Positions 10,301 to 25,300 of a stretch of 39,647 nt of DNA are shown one piece after another. Under the pieces are notes generated by a model, which saw nothing but the letters and a program-made list of their open reading frames with translations, searched no databases and had not been told where the DNA came from. Position numbers and translations under genes: made by a program. Within the stretch, counting starts at the first letter, position 1. Each line of letters begins with the position of its first letter. The stretch covers positions 1-39,647 of the forward strand of contig CAIOHR010000053.1 of assembly GCA_903858115.1 (NCBI GenBank), given 5' to 3'. This DNA comes from an uncultured Pirellula sp. GTDB taxonomy: Bacteria; Planctomycetota; Planctomycetia; Pirellulales; Pirellulaceae.

Positions 10301-13300
10301 AATGGATCGATTTTGACCCGTCACCGAATCAAGAAATTCGTTCGTTCGATCCAACGTGTCATACTTGTAATCAAGAATTTTCCCGTCAGGGTCGATGCGA
10401 CGGCGAGCACGTCCGGCCGAATCAAAATCGTATTTTGTTGTGTTTCCTAGGGCGTCTATTATCTCAATCAGATTCCCCAAAACATCGTAACGGGATTGCG
10501 TCGTATGTTGCTCGGGATCGCGAACAGACAATGTTCGGCCCTGCGAATCGTATTCGTAACTTGTTATTGCATGCAGGGACCCTGCCGCGATTTTCTTAGA
10601 CTTCTGTTGATGAAGCGCATTGTAGTCGTAGGTCGTTCCGCGGAGACTAGTAGCCTCAGACAAAAGGTTGCCAGCAGGATCATAATCTCTAACTGAGGTC
10701 AATGCGTCGGCAGCCTGGGCTCCGACCTTGATCCTTCGTTCACGGCCAAGCCCATCGTAGGTTGTCTCTGTTACTCGGCCGGCATCATCGGTAAAGTATG
10801 TAACTTCGCCAAAGCCGTTGTATTTGGCTGACGTCGAAGCGTTACCATTTTTTGTTTCTGTCAAAAAATTACGACCAGCATACACATAGGTGGTAACTCG
10901 ATCCGGTTGTGCGGAACCACTCATGGTTTCCGATTGGAGCAGCCCGAATTTCTGGTAAGCAAAGCTGGTCGTTTTTTGCGAATTCGTGCCGGCATACTCG
11001 ATTTGCTTTTTCAGTCGACCGAACGCATCAAACTCGTACAGAGTCTCTTCGCCCGGGGTTCCTGATGTCGCGACTGACGAAACGTGTTCGCCAACATATT
11101 GCGTCGTAAGCGTAACTTCTTCATTCAAGCCAACCGACTGGATCGTCCGTTTTGCACGATCCAGGCCGTCGTACTCGTTACGCGTTGTCCGAAGCTGAGT
11201 AACCCCTTCAAAGGTCACTTCGGCAGTTTCCTCGAGCATCCGACCAAGAACGTCGTATTTGAATTTGGTTACGCGAGGATTCGCTGTTCCCGCACCCTCG
11301 ATCTTGGATTTCAAATACCCGTGGGAATCGTATTCATATTCCGTGCGCTCGGTTCGAATTTGGCCACGGATCCGATTCTCGACCGTTACGGCTTTGATGC
11401 GGCCTATGCTATCGTATTCGGTGCCCGTGTCGAACGCCTCGTTCATGCCTGCAGCCCGCGTCATTTTGATTACCCGACCCAGAATGTCATGCAGGTATTC
11501 GGTTCGATTCCCATTGGCGTCCACTTCGGCTTTTAGATTTCCTACGCTATCGTATTCATAGGCTATCGATTGCGCTTCGTTACCAAGCCCGGTCGTGCCA
11601 CCACGAGCAACTTTCTTAAGTCGCCCCAGCAAGTCAAAGTCATAATCCACAAATCGGCTGCCGTCGACGGTCGTGATCGTCATTACGTCATTGCGGCCGC
11701 TGGCGTCACTCGTGAAGGAAACCGTCAAAGGACTGTCGGTATTGGCACCCATTCGCGAAGTTTTGAGGCGGTCGCTGCGATCGTAGTTATTGACTGTGGC
11801 AAGTCCAAGCAGATTTGTTTCTTGGGCGATTTGACCTGTTCCTGTAACTGCCCTCGTAGTGGAAACCGACTCTCTGCCATCGCTTAGCGTCTGACTCTTT
11901 ATCTCTCCCATGGCGTCATAGGAAAAAGTCACCTTGATACCCGTGGGATCGATACGTTCCGTCAGACGGCCGTCGCCATCGTACTCTGTATAGCGAACCT
12001 CACGCAAAACGGTCCCATTGGTATCCCTACGACGGTAAGACTTGGGCCGGCCTGCATCATCAAATTCAAACTCGTCTCTCCTCCCCAACGAATCGGTAAT
12101 GCTCGTTAATCTTTCCTCTCCGTCATAGGTATAATGCTCTTTAGCCTGCAGACTGCTTGGTAGATCGTCTCCATAAACAAGCGTTTCGATACGACCACGC
12201 GAGTTATAAACGCGACGTGCAACGCGTCCTTCCGGATCCGTTACGGTTGTTTGATTTCCTCGACTATCGTATCCATAGGAGACGGTCGCAGCTAAAGGTG
12301 TGTCAGCCCCCGTGGTCGTTGATCGCAATTGACCGCGTGCATCGTAGGTGTGCCGGGTGATGCGAAGCCCTTGAGGTGTTGTTAGAATTTCTTCAAGCAG
12401 TTGACCTAGCTTGTTGCGAACATAACGTGTCGTCTTAGCTTCAGGTAGGCCATAACCAATGGTCATCTTGACAAGCTGATCGAGACCATCGTATTCCATT
12501 CGCGTCTCCATGCCAGAGGGATCGATAGACACCGAAGAACGTCCGAATTGATCGTAGTCAAGACTCGTTCTTTGCCCCTCACCGTCGATCACAGCTCGAG
12601 TGAATCCGCGAGCGTCGATAATCGAACGAGTCGTGTTCTGCGACGCATTGGTGATCTCGTTCTGATTTCCATATTCGTCATAACCGAAGGCCGTTTGAGA
12701 AGCATCTGCGTGCAGGGTGAATAGCAAGCGTTCGGCTTGGAGCCCAGTTCCGTACTCATAGTCGTGAAGTGTTACCCCGACGCCATCAATCACCTTGTCG
12801 AGGCGTCCCATCGCATCATGCACCGTTTTTCGATTGACACCGGCTGGATCGGTGGATTCCTTTAGTTGATTCAACAAGCTAAAGCGATGATAAGAAAGCT
12901 TTCCATTTCGATCGGTTGAAACACGCGGGTTTCCATTCGCGTCGTAGGTGAACGAACTGGTAATATTGCCAGGTTCCGTGCGGGTCTTGAGTCGATTCAT
13001 TGGATCGAACGTTGTTGTGACGGAATTTCCCGCTGCGTCGATGCGAGCCGAAATATTCCCTGCCGCATCGTATTCGAAAACTTGAATGGATTCTGATTCA
13101 TTGGCAATGGATGGAGCCTTGACCGACTTCAGGTTCCCGTCCGAGCCATAGGTGTACTGGGTTGCAAAACCTAGCGGGTCGATCGTTTGTTTCAGACGGC
13201 CTTGATTGTCATACTGTTCTTCGTTGATCACATCTCCATATTCGGCGGTCGCAAAGATCGTCTTGCGGATCCGACCATCCTGTTCCCAAACATGTTGGGT

Positions 13301-16300
13301 CACTCGACCAAATCGATCGGTTGAGGAGGTCTTTACGGTGTAATAGAAACGAGGATCGATGGGGTTGAGTCGTCGCTCATATTGGAACCTGATGCGATCT
13401 CCGTTGTGCTTTCGAATTTCGATGACATTACCGTCGGCGTCGTAATCCTGTTGTGTTTCCTTTAGGGGATCGAATCGGTCATCTCGAAATTTCTCAGAAA
13501 CGATTCGATTGTTCTCGTCGCGTGAGAATTTCGGGCGATCCGCGATTCCTTGGTCCTTTGTTTCCGGGCTCACATACAGTCCAAATACATCGACCTTGGT
13601 AAACCACTCCGCGCCGAGAGCGTCGGTGTGGCGGGCCCGGGGACTTCCAAGCGAAACGAGTCGCGCTTTCACTGAGTCAGGGTTGATCGAGTCTTTGAGT
13701 TCGTAAAGACCAAATACTTGCGCAGGATCGACTTCTAAAGTAACGCCATCCACTCGTGTCCCTGAGCGGATTCTTCCCGCGAAGTTGTAGCTAATCGTCT
13801 CGCGAAACGGATTGACCTCCGACTCGCCGATTTCGACCCATGGGTTACCACGCTTGTGGGTTTGTGCATTGAGTAATGGGAAGTCTTCTTCGTATCCAAA
13901 GGTCCTGGACGAGCCGTCGGCATCCGTGATTCGAGTAAGGAGGTTCTTTGCAATTGTCAGCTTTGTCGATCGACCCGTATGATCCTTGATTTCGGAAACG
14001 GAATCTCCCGAGTAAACGAACTGAAAGAAACCGCCGTAAGGGTCGACGATCTTGGTCAGTTTTTCTCCAGCGTATTCAAAGGTAGTTCGATTGCTGAACA
14101 GATCGGAGACCCATAGCATCTTACCATCGCGGTCGAACTTGCGGAGCGTTCCCGATGTCTCAGCCAAGGTGAAACCGCCGTCTGCGTCCTGCCGTAACGA
14201 CGAATAGTCACCCTTCTGAGCGAGCAATGGATCCGACGGATTCTTGTCATAGCTGCGAATCGATTCATTCCCATTTCCATCGACCAGTAGAACACTTCCT
14301 GGCCCCAACGGGTAGATCGTATAGAAGCCTTCGATTCCCCAGCCAGCTCCTAAAGGTCCGTCGCTCAAGTTGACGACAGGTAGTTGCCCGGTGAACTTCC
14401 CGAACTCACCGATAAAATATCCATCCGATGTTTTTCGGAATATCCCTGCCTCCAATTCGTAGTTGTAAACGCCACTCTTAGCTTTTGTTAGGTCGATCTG
14501 GAGCGCTCCCCCCAAATCTCCGCCACCGTCAGGCACTTCGAAAACCTGTTCGTGCCCTCGAAAACCGCGCTCGAGCAGTTCAGATGTCAGTTCAATTCCC
14601 TTCGACCAAAACTCATCCGTATCGTTGAATACACGCACTCTCGCCAGCACGTAGCGATCGAGACTTGTGTTGAAAGCAACGTCGGGGAACTCGAAGTGAA
14701 TGATATGTCTAGGATCGGCTCGAAGAGAGTCATAATGCAGGGTTAGCTCTTTCGCACTATCGCCTCTCACATAGGACGCGATGGTATGCGTTTCGTGAAC
14801 GGCTCCTGAATGGAGTTCGGCCCTCGATGTTAATCCGATCGCCTCAGAACGCGCGCAGTCGATAGCGCCCGTTTCACATAAATTGACTCTCTGGTTGTAA
14901 TCGTTGTCGCGCGGCGCTATCGGCGTAAGCTGCGTTTGGGCTGCGATGCCATAACCCGCCGACCCTAGCGGTAATGGGCCGAAAGGATTCTTCTTATCTG
15001 AGTCGTTGTCATAGGTCGTACCGAAAAAATCTACGGGAGGGACCCCATAAACTAGATGCGTCCCGTCTTTCCCGTAGAGCCGGAAATCACCCCGGACATC
15101 GATCTTTGGAAAGAGGTCATTGATCGGAATGGATTGCAGTGGATTGCTGACGGCGTTTGGATCGACATCGATAAAGGCGCCAAATTGATAGATGCTGGTT
15201 CGACCTTTGAATCCCTCCTCTGTAATTCGTATCATCATTCCGGCGTCATAAGCAAACAACCCGTCTTGTGCCAAGCCACGTGAAGCGATCAAGAAAAGAC
15301 CATTGCCAACTCCCGGACTGTAAACCACATTATCCGGAAACAACATCGGAGTCGGTCGGGTGCCAGCCACGACCTTCGGCTTGTCTATGCTGTCATTCCG
15401 TCGCGGTAGGCGAATCAACGCAATGTTTCCACCGGCTGCCTGAGGAAAGACCGCTCGCTGCGAACCATTTCCATTGGTCCCTGCAATCAGGGATCCATCT
15501 CCATCAAGCAGATTGACCTTGGGATGGGAAAGAAGAGATAAGACAGGGAAGTTTGGATCGCGACGTGACTCTCCCAGCAAAAGACGATTAAATGTTGAAA
15601 TGGCTAAGTAAGCTGGGTGACGATCGACCATCTTCTCGACGCCATCCACCTTCTCTTTCCTTGCAAACAAGTCTTCTGGAACATACGCGATCGATTGCGG
15701 ATTGAAGATCCCGAATGATGGCACGAGAGCCTCATTGAATTTGTCATCTCCAAGAGTCGTTAGATCAATCGCCGTTACATCGTGGCTCTCGATAGCTCCT
15801 CGCTCGGCTTGCTCTTGCGTGACGCGATTGCGACGTAGAACAAAGATCCCTTCGTATCGCCCCATTCGGTCTGCGACGTAGACCTGATCTGCATTGTCGG
15901 TAGCGGCAGTAACAGCGTAGGGTGAAACTCCAGTCGGTATGGCTTCGACAAGTTCGGTCTTCTCGATGGTTGCGACATCAAATATCAGGGTCAAGCCACG
16001 TTTTCCTGTGTCTCGACCAAAAAGGTCAGCCCCAGGTGCTGCGGCGTAAAGCCGTTGCCCATCGCTCGAAATCGCAATGCCTCGCAAACCCAGAGGTGCG
16101 TCCTCGGAAGAAAAAGTAATGGCGTGTATCCATTGGTGAAAGCGTGTCGAGTTCGGATCGATATCGATAACGTAGATCGCTGCTTTGAATCGATCGGGGA
16201 CGAAGAGATACCGCCCCTGAGGGTCGATCGTGGCTCGTTCAGCCAGGGCACCCGGCGGCAGCGCAATCGTTTGTACGCCTAGAGTCGCGGGATCGTTGTT

Positions 16301-19300
16301 GTCATCGCGAACGAGATCCAGCATCTGCAACGCGACGGCGTCAATCACAAGTATCGATGGCTCATTTGCCAGCGTAACATAAGCTCGCGTTTGGTCCGGG
16401 GCCAAGGTGATCGAGGTTGGACTGAAAAACTTGTTTCCCGATTGCATCTTGATGCGGGCCGCTTCGCGCGGATTGCTCATCTTAATAGCGTCTCCATCCG
16501 GCTTGGGATTAGGATAAGCGTACTCGGCTTGCGTATTAATCACCGAGATCTCATTGGTTTGTGGGAGTGGCACAAACGCAAAACGCTGAGGACGAAGATC
16601 GGGGATCCCGGACCCGACGATGTTGGCAAGCATTCGCACTTCCCCGCTCTCGAAATTGCTTTCCCTGCCAGCGATTTTTGTCTTGCGCACCACATAAATC
16701 CCGGTCACTCCGAGCAAGATCGAATCGGGGACTGTCACTTCCATGGTTTGAGATTCGCCACCCCCTTGAATCGTTACCGGAACCACGACGTCCGAGCCGC
16801 CAACGGTAGCCATGCTTCCATCCAGACTACGCGTGTCGCGCGGGCCAAATTGGAATAGGACAGAAACACCGTCGCTGGCGGTTTCAGCCACGTTTCCGTT
16901 GGCCGGTATTCTGAAGTTGGCTCCCTCAAGAATGATCCGAGGCTTTACGTCGTTTCCATTGCCAAAACTGAGTGTCGCTTTCTTGACTTCCACGGCTGGC
17001 ACGCCACTCGTGGAGGGTGGCCGGGGTGTGATGATCAATCCAATATCCCGGACTTCACCAGCATTCAGCTGGACGTTAACGTTCGACGAAGAAGTGACTA
17101 GCCCGATCGAAGAATATTCCAAAAACCGAATCGTGTAGGGGGTGCCAGGAGTGATGGGGATTCGGAATTCATTAAAAGAGCCAGCTACCACGTAGTAACG
17201 ATTACCCTGTTGGTCTTGCACTTCCGCAGCTGAAGCATGGGGATTAATCGCCTGGCCACGAACCGTAGAAGGGGTGCCGTTAATTTGTCCAGCCAACACG
17301 GTCCGGTTGCCGAATTGATCGATGACATTGGTGTAATCTGCCGTAAGCCTCTTAAATCCATTAAATCCCTCGGATGCCGTTCGGATCATGCGGTCGGCAT
17401 CGACAACCGCATGGTCCATCACTGCCCACGTTGTCGTCAGGACACCTTCCGAATTGATGACCTGCACTTGCTCGAACAAATAAACGTCGTCGCCAACGTT
17501 CATCGATGCTGGCGCGGGCATGCCAATGGAAAGTGGAATTTCTGTATCGCTATTGCTTAGCCTATACGTAAACGCTCCCACAACATCCCAACCCGAAGGG
17601 GTCGGTAAGGGCAACGAATTCGTCGAAAGCGGATTTATGCTGAGCGTCGTTCCAGCAGGCAAGCCGCCCGGACCAATCGCTAAGGAATATCCAGCGTTCT
17701 CAACGATTCCTCCACGATCATCAACCACTCCGGTCGATGAAGGCAACCGGACGCTGACGGGAACATCAAAAACTTGACCGCCATTGATGACCGTGACGAA
17801 AGTACTCCCTTCGACTAACGGCCGCAGCAAACCATTCGCGTCGATCGATGCAATCGCAGGATTGTTGACGATGTACTTCGATCCGCCCGCTGCTGAGCTG
17901 AGGTATTCGATGACTCCAGGTGAACGATTTTCGCGAACGGCAAACTGTCGTGTCTGATTGAATGAACCAACCAAATAGCTGGCGGGAAAAACATCCAGCT
18001 TGCGCGTATCGGTTGCCCCAACCAATATCGCGATGGCCGTTGTCATGCCACCCGATGAGGCTTGAATGATCGAAATCCCAGCTTGCTTTGCTACCACCAC
18101 ACCCTGATCGGTTACGTCGACCGACGAACCGGTGAGAATAGAATATTGAACTTCTCGCGGATCGAGCGCATAGGAACTTCCGAAAATGGGTTGTGCGAAC
18201 AATGCCAATCGCTGTTGCCCGCCAAGGCTGAGTTGGACCGAATTGACTGCAAAATCGATAGATCGTAGCCCGACCGCAGAGACTTCGATCGGCAAGCTTG
18301 CCTCCGCCGACTCCAACAATCCGTCCCCCGCAATCCAACGAATTGCCCCAGTACCGGTAAAGCCATCCGCAGTATCAAATGCCCATAGTCCATCACCGAC
18401 GTATCGAAGTTCCCCATTGGAAACCGATAAAGGTCGAAGCCCTATTATGTCTTCCTCTGGGTCTCGCACGAAATTCCGACTGTCAATTAACAGTGGCACA
18501 TTGGAGCGAGTCAGCAATGCCGACGTTGGGTTTACGAGCGTAGGCCTTCGATTCAGTTGAACTCCAAGAACCGAGAGCAATCCAACACGATCGCTGCTAT
18601 TGACCTGTCCGTCTCGATTAAAGTCGGCGGCCACAAGGTAATTGGATTGACCTTGTGAAGAGCCGAAAGCGGAATCCAACATGTTGGCATCCGTGGCGTC
18701 GACGCGACCGTTCGTGTCGACGTCACCTAGCAATTGGAATCGAACAGAGAAATCACCGAGGCTAGCGTCTCGCGAACGAACAAGCATCGAGTAACTTCCG
18801 GCCTGATCTATAGAAAATTGAGTGATCGATCGATTGGCGTTCAACACTCCATTGACAGCAGCCGCACCAGGAATTTCGAGAGCGGCAGGGTTAAACCCGT
18901 TCGCGCCGTTCACCAATCCAATAAAGGTAAATAGTCCGTTGGGTGCCGTGGCAAGTTCCGCATCGGTTACGGTGAAGGAATAGACTCGTGACTCGTTGGC
19001 CGCCAACGAGCCATCGGTCCCTCTTAAAATAAGATCCGATGTCCCTCCCAAATGGGGTTGTACCGCTTGCGATGCAGCAAAGTTACCCGATGCGTCGTAT
19101 TGGATCAAGTTTCCAAGCCCACTCCGCTCACTAGCGAGAATGAGTTTCCCTCGACCGTTGTAACCATACAAAGACTCGTCAAGCGTTTGTGACTTCGCAA
19201 TGGATACAAGCCTCCTATCACGATCATAACGATACCCCACAGACTGAGCTGAAGGACCGATGATCTCGCCAATTCTTCCGGCCGCATTCCGAATAAAGCT

Positions 19301-22300
19301 CACTCTGCTTCCATCGCTTGCGATCAAGGCATTCGATGTCGCCAAGAGGGTCTTGTTATTCGCCTCGATCTGTACCAATTGACCATGGGCGTAACGGTAA
19401 CGTGTTCCGTCCAAGGATGTGATTTGCAGCTCCCATTCCCCATCCTCGGCGATATCCAAAGGGTTGTAGGGAAGACCATTCGAAGCGGAAAAGAACCCGT
19501 TCGCGACACGAACGAGGAGAATATCTGGAGTTGCCAGTACCCAATTCGGATCATCCGAAGCAAAGGCTGGAGTGTAGGTTTCGCGATTGCCAATCGTTTT
19601 CTTTTGCGGATTGAAGGTGAACCCGGTTCGTTGACCGTCGGGTCGCGTCAGATACAAACGCATGCCTTGTGTCCAAGCGCGGTCGATCGACGACAAATGA
19701 TCCGAACTGGATTGCAACGCATCCTCTTCAATGGCAATGTTTGGTTCGAGCAGTGGAATCGTCCATCCAGGAGATAGCAACCCATGATCACCCTCGGATG
19801 TCGAGGAAAGCGACAAGCTCGAATAAAACCGTTCTAGTCGAATGGGTATTCCACCCAACGTCGTGTCCAGATCAAGAAATTGCGTCTGGAAAGCTGAGGC
19901 TTTGGTTGAACTGTTGATTTCCAAAGCATGTTCACGAACGGTTTCATGTCCGCCGAGATCGATAGCTCGGATGCGCAGTCGATAGAACCCATTCTCTAAG
20001 CGTTGGGGATCGATGGCGAAAGGAATGGTACCACCCGAAATACCATTTTTGATTTCAATCCTTTCTTCGCTACCTTGAGCGACCAGTTCGATCGAGTACT
20101 CGTCCAAACTTGCATCGTTAATGGTCACTCCCGTGGTGAACAGAGATGAAATTCGCAACGAACCAGGAAGCGTCGAAAACACTTCCGGCGGTGAAAAATC
20201 CGATGCTTTTCGGACACGGATTACCTGGCTAACACTCGTTTGCAGACCATGGTCGTCAGTAATTGTTGCCACTGCTTCATATCGCCCCGAGGTTGATGGG
20301 ACGAATGTTGCACGGCCCTGATCGTCCAGGGATTGTAGGACACCATCGATTCTTAGTTCAACACTGGAGACGGTCGAACGGCTATCGACGATCGGCTCGA
20401 CAAGCACCGTGGTTCCTGGCGTCACCGCAAAACTTGGCGTGACGATGATGCGAGCTCGAGGAGCTTCGGGTGCCGCCAAAACACTCCATTGAGCAGTGCG
20501 TCCTATGCTGGTTTGGCCGTCGCTCACCGTGAAGCGAACAATGTGCTCTCCGAGTTGAAATGCTTCAGGAGTCCAATTCACCATTCTTGTTTGAGAATCG
20601 AAGGTCGCACCTGGCGGTAATCCTGTAATCGTTACATTCAGTGGATCAAGATCGGGATCGGAAAACGGTACGGCCAGGAAAGACGCTTGTCCCACAACAA
20701 ACTGCGAGCTCGACGGAAAGCTTATCGTCGGGGCTCGATTAACGTTGGCAATAACCCATTGAAGCGTTGTTGTCGTGGAGTTTTCAGAAGGATCGATTGC
20801 ACGGACGACAAGGGTGTAGATTCCGGCTGCGTCGAATCCTGGGTTCCACTCTAGGTAGCCCGATGATTCACTGAAAGCCAATCCTTCTGGCCTCGGGCTC
20901 ATTAGCTGGTACCGAACAGCATCTCCATCCGGATCAAATGCCTGCACAGGAAACGCTAGGGATTGTCCTTCGTCTACAGAAAGCCTTGGATAGGTCGGAA
21001 ACACGGGAGGACGATTGACCTGTGTGACATGGATCACCATGTCCTCGCTGGCATTCGCGGCCCCATCTGTTACTGTCAGTCGCAGAATGTAGTCTCCCGC
21101 ATGTTCGAGCGTTGGTCGCCAAGCGATTTGTCCCGTAGCGGTGTCCAACTGAAAGCCAGCAGGAGGGATATTGATGGCGCCATTGCTCTGGACGCTATAC
21201 GCAGCCCATGTCAAAGTGTCATTGTCCTCATCGGCGGCTATTGGGGTAATCTCGAGTAGGTCCCCCTCCGCAACCTGTCGCGAGCCGATCAACGATAGCA
21301 ATGGCAATCGATTTTGATCGCGAACGATCCACGTTAGAACTTGATTTGTCGCGAGTGGATCTGTTGTTCCACGCCGACCGTCGTCGACGGCTTGGATGGT
21401 TATTGAATGAGTGCCAATGTCAACAACTGTAGGGGTCCACCTCAGACGATAGCGGTTGCTGAAGCTAGTTGGTTCAAAGACGGCTCCCGGTGGGAGTCCA
21501 GTCGCTTGAACATGCAAGATGTCATTGTCAGGATCAGAAACCGCGACCTCTACCATCGATTCGCGATCCGTCAATGCGATTCGAGTGCCGAGCGCACTTA
21601 CAATCGGTGGTTCATTGACACTTGTTACCGACAACACAAATGAGTTAAACGTAGCGATCCGAGGATCCACGGTATCGCGAGCACGAACTACCAGGAGGTA
21701 GCTACCACGGTCCCCGGCCGAAGGTGTCCATTGGAATCGTCCTATTCCATTGCCTTGATCCACAAAAGTAACGAAATCAGGCAACTGTTGAAGCGAACCC
21801 ACAATACTCTCGTCCAAACTGGCCGACAAAGCGATTGCGTCGCCATCCGCATCGGTTGCGATGACGTCAAGGCTGCCAATCGCATCGCGTACAACTTGTT
21901 GGTTAGGAATGTCCGCGATACGGGGCGCGCTTCGAGCATCGCCGACTTCGATATCCAAGTTTGCCGACGCCTGCGAAGGAATACCGGTTCCATCTCCGTC
22001 ATCCGAAACGGTAAACTGAATCCGATACGTACCACTCTGCGCAAAGGAAGGAGTCCAACGAAAAACACCCTTGGCAGTGTCGAAGGTCGCTCCGTCGGGA
22101 AGCGAGGAAAACGTGTAGAGCAACGGAGCCTGATGGAGTCCGGCATCCACAAAGAATTGATTGTCCGAGAGCAATGGGTTATTCGAACTGCCGGGGAACT
22201 CTGGATCGGTGGCAGCAATTCGCAACTGAAGTGTTTGGCCTTCCAGAATCGAAAAGGGATCAAGTCGCGGAAAGGCAACCGGTCCATTCAGATTGTTGAC

Positions 22301-25300
22301 GGTTATGTTAAACCGGCGAGTGGCGTTGAGCTCACCGTCGTCCACCCTCACATCGATCGGATAGATGCCGTACTGATCAAAGCCTGGTGTCCATTCCAAG
22401 AGCCCGGTGTTCGGATCAAGAAATGCGCCAGCGGGGAGATTGCTTGAATAGTAGCGAAGTCGGTCTTGGTCATCGTCGTTTCCGCGAATTGCGAGAACGA
22501 GCGAGTCCCCCTCGAGAATTTCGCGATCTGCGATGGCTGCTAACGTAGGCGCAGTATTTCTATTTGTGACGAGGATATCGAATGTGGATTGGACAATGCT
22601 GAAACCATCGCTCGTGTACGCTGTAACACGTTCGTAACGCCCCGCAGCATTCGGGCCCGGCCGATAGCGAATTGCATTCGAGACCGGGTCAAAAATCGCG
22701 CCGGGAGGTAGTCGGTCAGCCCAATAAAAGAGTCGGTCCTGATCCGCGTCAAATGAACTGATTGGGATAGCCAGCACGTCACCCTCTGCAATCACAATCT
22801 GAGGCTGTGAGTTGGCCGTAGACTGGTTGATCCGTGGATTCGATGATCCTACAAGTTCACCCAAGATGGGTGCAAGCACAGGTGGCGTGTTGACACTGGC
22901 CACATTCACCGTCCATACCTGAGTTCGATACGCGTTTCGGGCGTCATAAGCCCGAAGTTCAAATCGAGTCTTATTGTCTGCTGAACGAGATGGGCTCCAT
23001 TGCACGACACCGGACGCGGTGTCAACCGTAGCCCCTGCCGGAGCATCTGCAAGAATGAAATTGACAGAGCTTCCATCGGGATCGGATGCCTGTGCAGCAT
23101 AGGCGTACGAAGTTCCGACGATGGCTGTTGTGTTTGGTAAGGTAATGAAAACTGGAAGCTGGTTTGCTGGCAAAGAAGCCAAAACGTGAGCGGTGAAGCG
23201 ACCTTCTAGTAAGTTGGGATTGGTCAGGACTAGGGTGAGTGGTTCCGTCGTTCCACCGGCTGCCAATACTGTCCCCGTACGAAGGATCTCAATGTACGGA
23301 ATGCCATTCGGATTCATGCCGATGGCAGTAGTATTGCTCGGGCCAAAAAACGAAACTCCTTGCATGGGATTTGTCCAGGAATCCAAACTGACGCGAATGG
23401 GGCCGGCGATATCGAAGGCGGCTTGATTCGATATGGACATTTCAACAAGAATCGTTCCGTCGCGGCGGTTGATTCGAGGCGTCGTGAAAAGAGCTTTGGC
23501 TGTGGCGGAGACGTCGTCCATCACGCGAAAAGGAACCGTGAAGCCTCCCCCCATGGCAATTCCTTGTTCGCTTTCTACGCGGCGATTGACGCGAAGTTCA
23601 TAGCCAGCGGGGGGCAGCGTCTCAAAGAGAAGCTGACTTGAACGCGTTGCAGCGTCATACTGCACGCGTGCGATCGGGATGGATTGACCAGTGCCTTGAT
23701 TAATAAGCTGATAATTTTCGGGGTTGGTTGCAGACGCAAGATCAGAACTGTCTTGTCCTTTCATCGCAACATCGAAAGTCACCGAAGCCCGATTGACGAT
23801 CGGAACCACGCCATCTTCATAAACGGGGTTCGTTGCGATCACTCGCGGGGCGATGATCGGCTGCAATAGGTCGATCTGCCCAGCTTTGGTAACAAAGACT
23901 CTTCCGTCGGAGATCGTTTCGATCGTTTCGATACGAGTCGCACCACCGCTTGCCAATGTCGCGCGCTGTAACGTGCGGGTATCGATTGCGATCAACTTGC
24001 CTGTCGCATCGGTCCCGGCCAAAATCAAGTTCTCGAATAGAGTCCCTGGCTTGCCAATGGCGATCGATTCCGCAGGTTCCTCAAGAGATGCCAACAACGA
24101 AGGTCGACCGCGATGGTCGAACTTAAGAATCTCGCCACCGCGCGGCCAAGCGGTTCCATAAACGGTACCGACGGCATCGACTGCAATCGAATCCACTCGG
24201 GTCTCGCTAAACAGAACAAACTGTCGTGACGCCGTATCGAAACGTTGAATTCCACGGGTAGTCGCCACAACCATTTCTGCTTTACCCTGTACCGCAGCAA
24301 TACCGGTCGCGATTCCTACGCCGTACGAAGACAAGACTCGACCTGTGGCAGGATCCAGTTGAAGCAGCCCAAGCCCGCCGCTGGTGGCCCACAATTGACC
24401 CGCCGCATCGAAAGCCATTTCGTAAACCGGTTGGTTAAGTACCGCAAAGGGCTCGATCACGTTGGAGACGGAACCGCGTAACGCAAGCCGGTAGAGTGTT
24501 CTACGCCCTTCTCCACCGGACGCGAAGAGGTATTGCCCGTCCGGAGACGCTGCCATGGCAAGCGAACCGACCGACGCACCCGAATTGCCAAGGCCAAGAA
24601 CGAACCTTTCGGCAGCCAATGGTTCCAACGTTCTAGAGAAGTTACTTGGGCGTGAAACACTTTGCTTGGAAGGTACTCCATCGAGTATTTGTTGTAACAT
24701 TCGATTCTGCACAACATTGTGAAACGGTTCGATAACAGCCATCGCGGTTTCCACTTCGACCGAAACCGCGGGAGGTTGTCCGAGGTTAATTCTTGCTGCA
24801 AGCCTAGGCACGAGCAATTCTGTGAGAACCCTTTCGACATTGCCGGCGGTGTCAATGCTCCTTAACAAGAACGACGGTTTGTTGGTCGTTGACGTTTCAG
24901 TGAGAGTATATTCACTCTGATCGCCGCGCATCCTGGCTACCGTTCGATAGCGAACCCCGTCATAGCTTACGAGCACAACCGTTTCAGCGATCCCATTGTT
25001 AGGGGTTGCGAACTGTTTCGAATCGTCGGTGGCGGTCCAGCGAACTTGATAGCGATTTCCGTTTAGCTCCGTCACGCTCCAGGTGGTTGTGGGTGGCACG
25101 ACATCGAGAGTAACAACCGAAGCAAGTGAAGCAACCGCTGGCTGCTGCTCGAACTGAATCGTCGCCACTGAATTGGCCCTTGCCCCAGTTGACCATTGCG
25201 TTGGGTCATCGATGCTGGCCTCAATCCAGTAACCCAATTGCAATGATTGGCCAGGTTGCAGGATACCAACCTTTGGATCGCTCGGTGCTAAACCATCGAT

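Noticed and set aside
17766..18338. Minus-strand 190-codon ORF in another frame of the giant gene
   Set aside because: Same strand but different frame from a well-supported domain series; Arg/Ser/Cys/Trp-rich composition typical of a shifted frame.
21731..22447. Plus-strand 238-codon ORF inside the giant gene
   Set aside because: It is antisense to clear cadherin/He_PIG-like repeats, with no domain, no ribosome binding site and low-complexity basic composition. It is a shadow frame.
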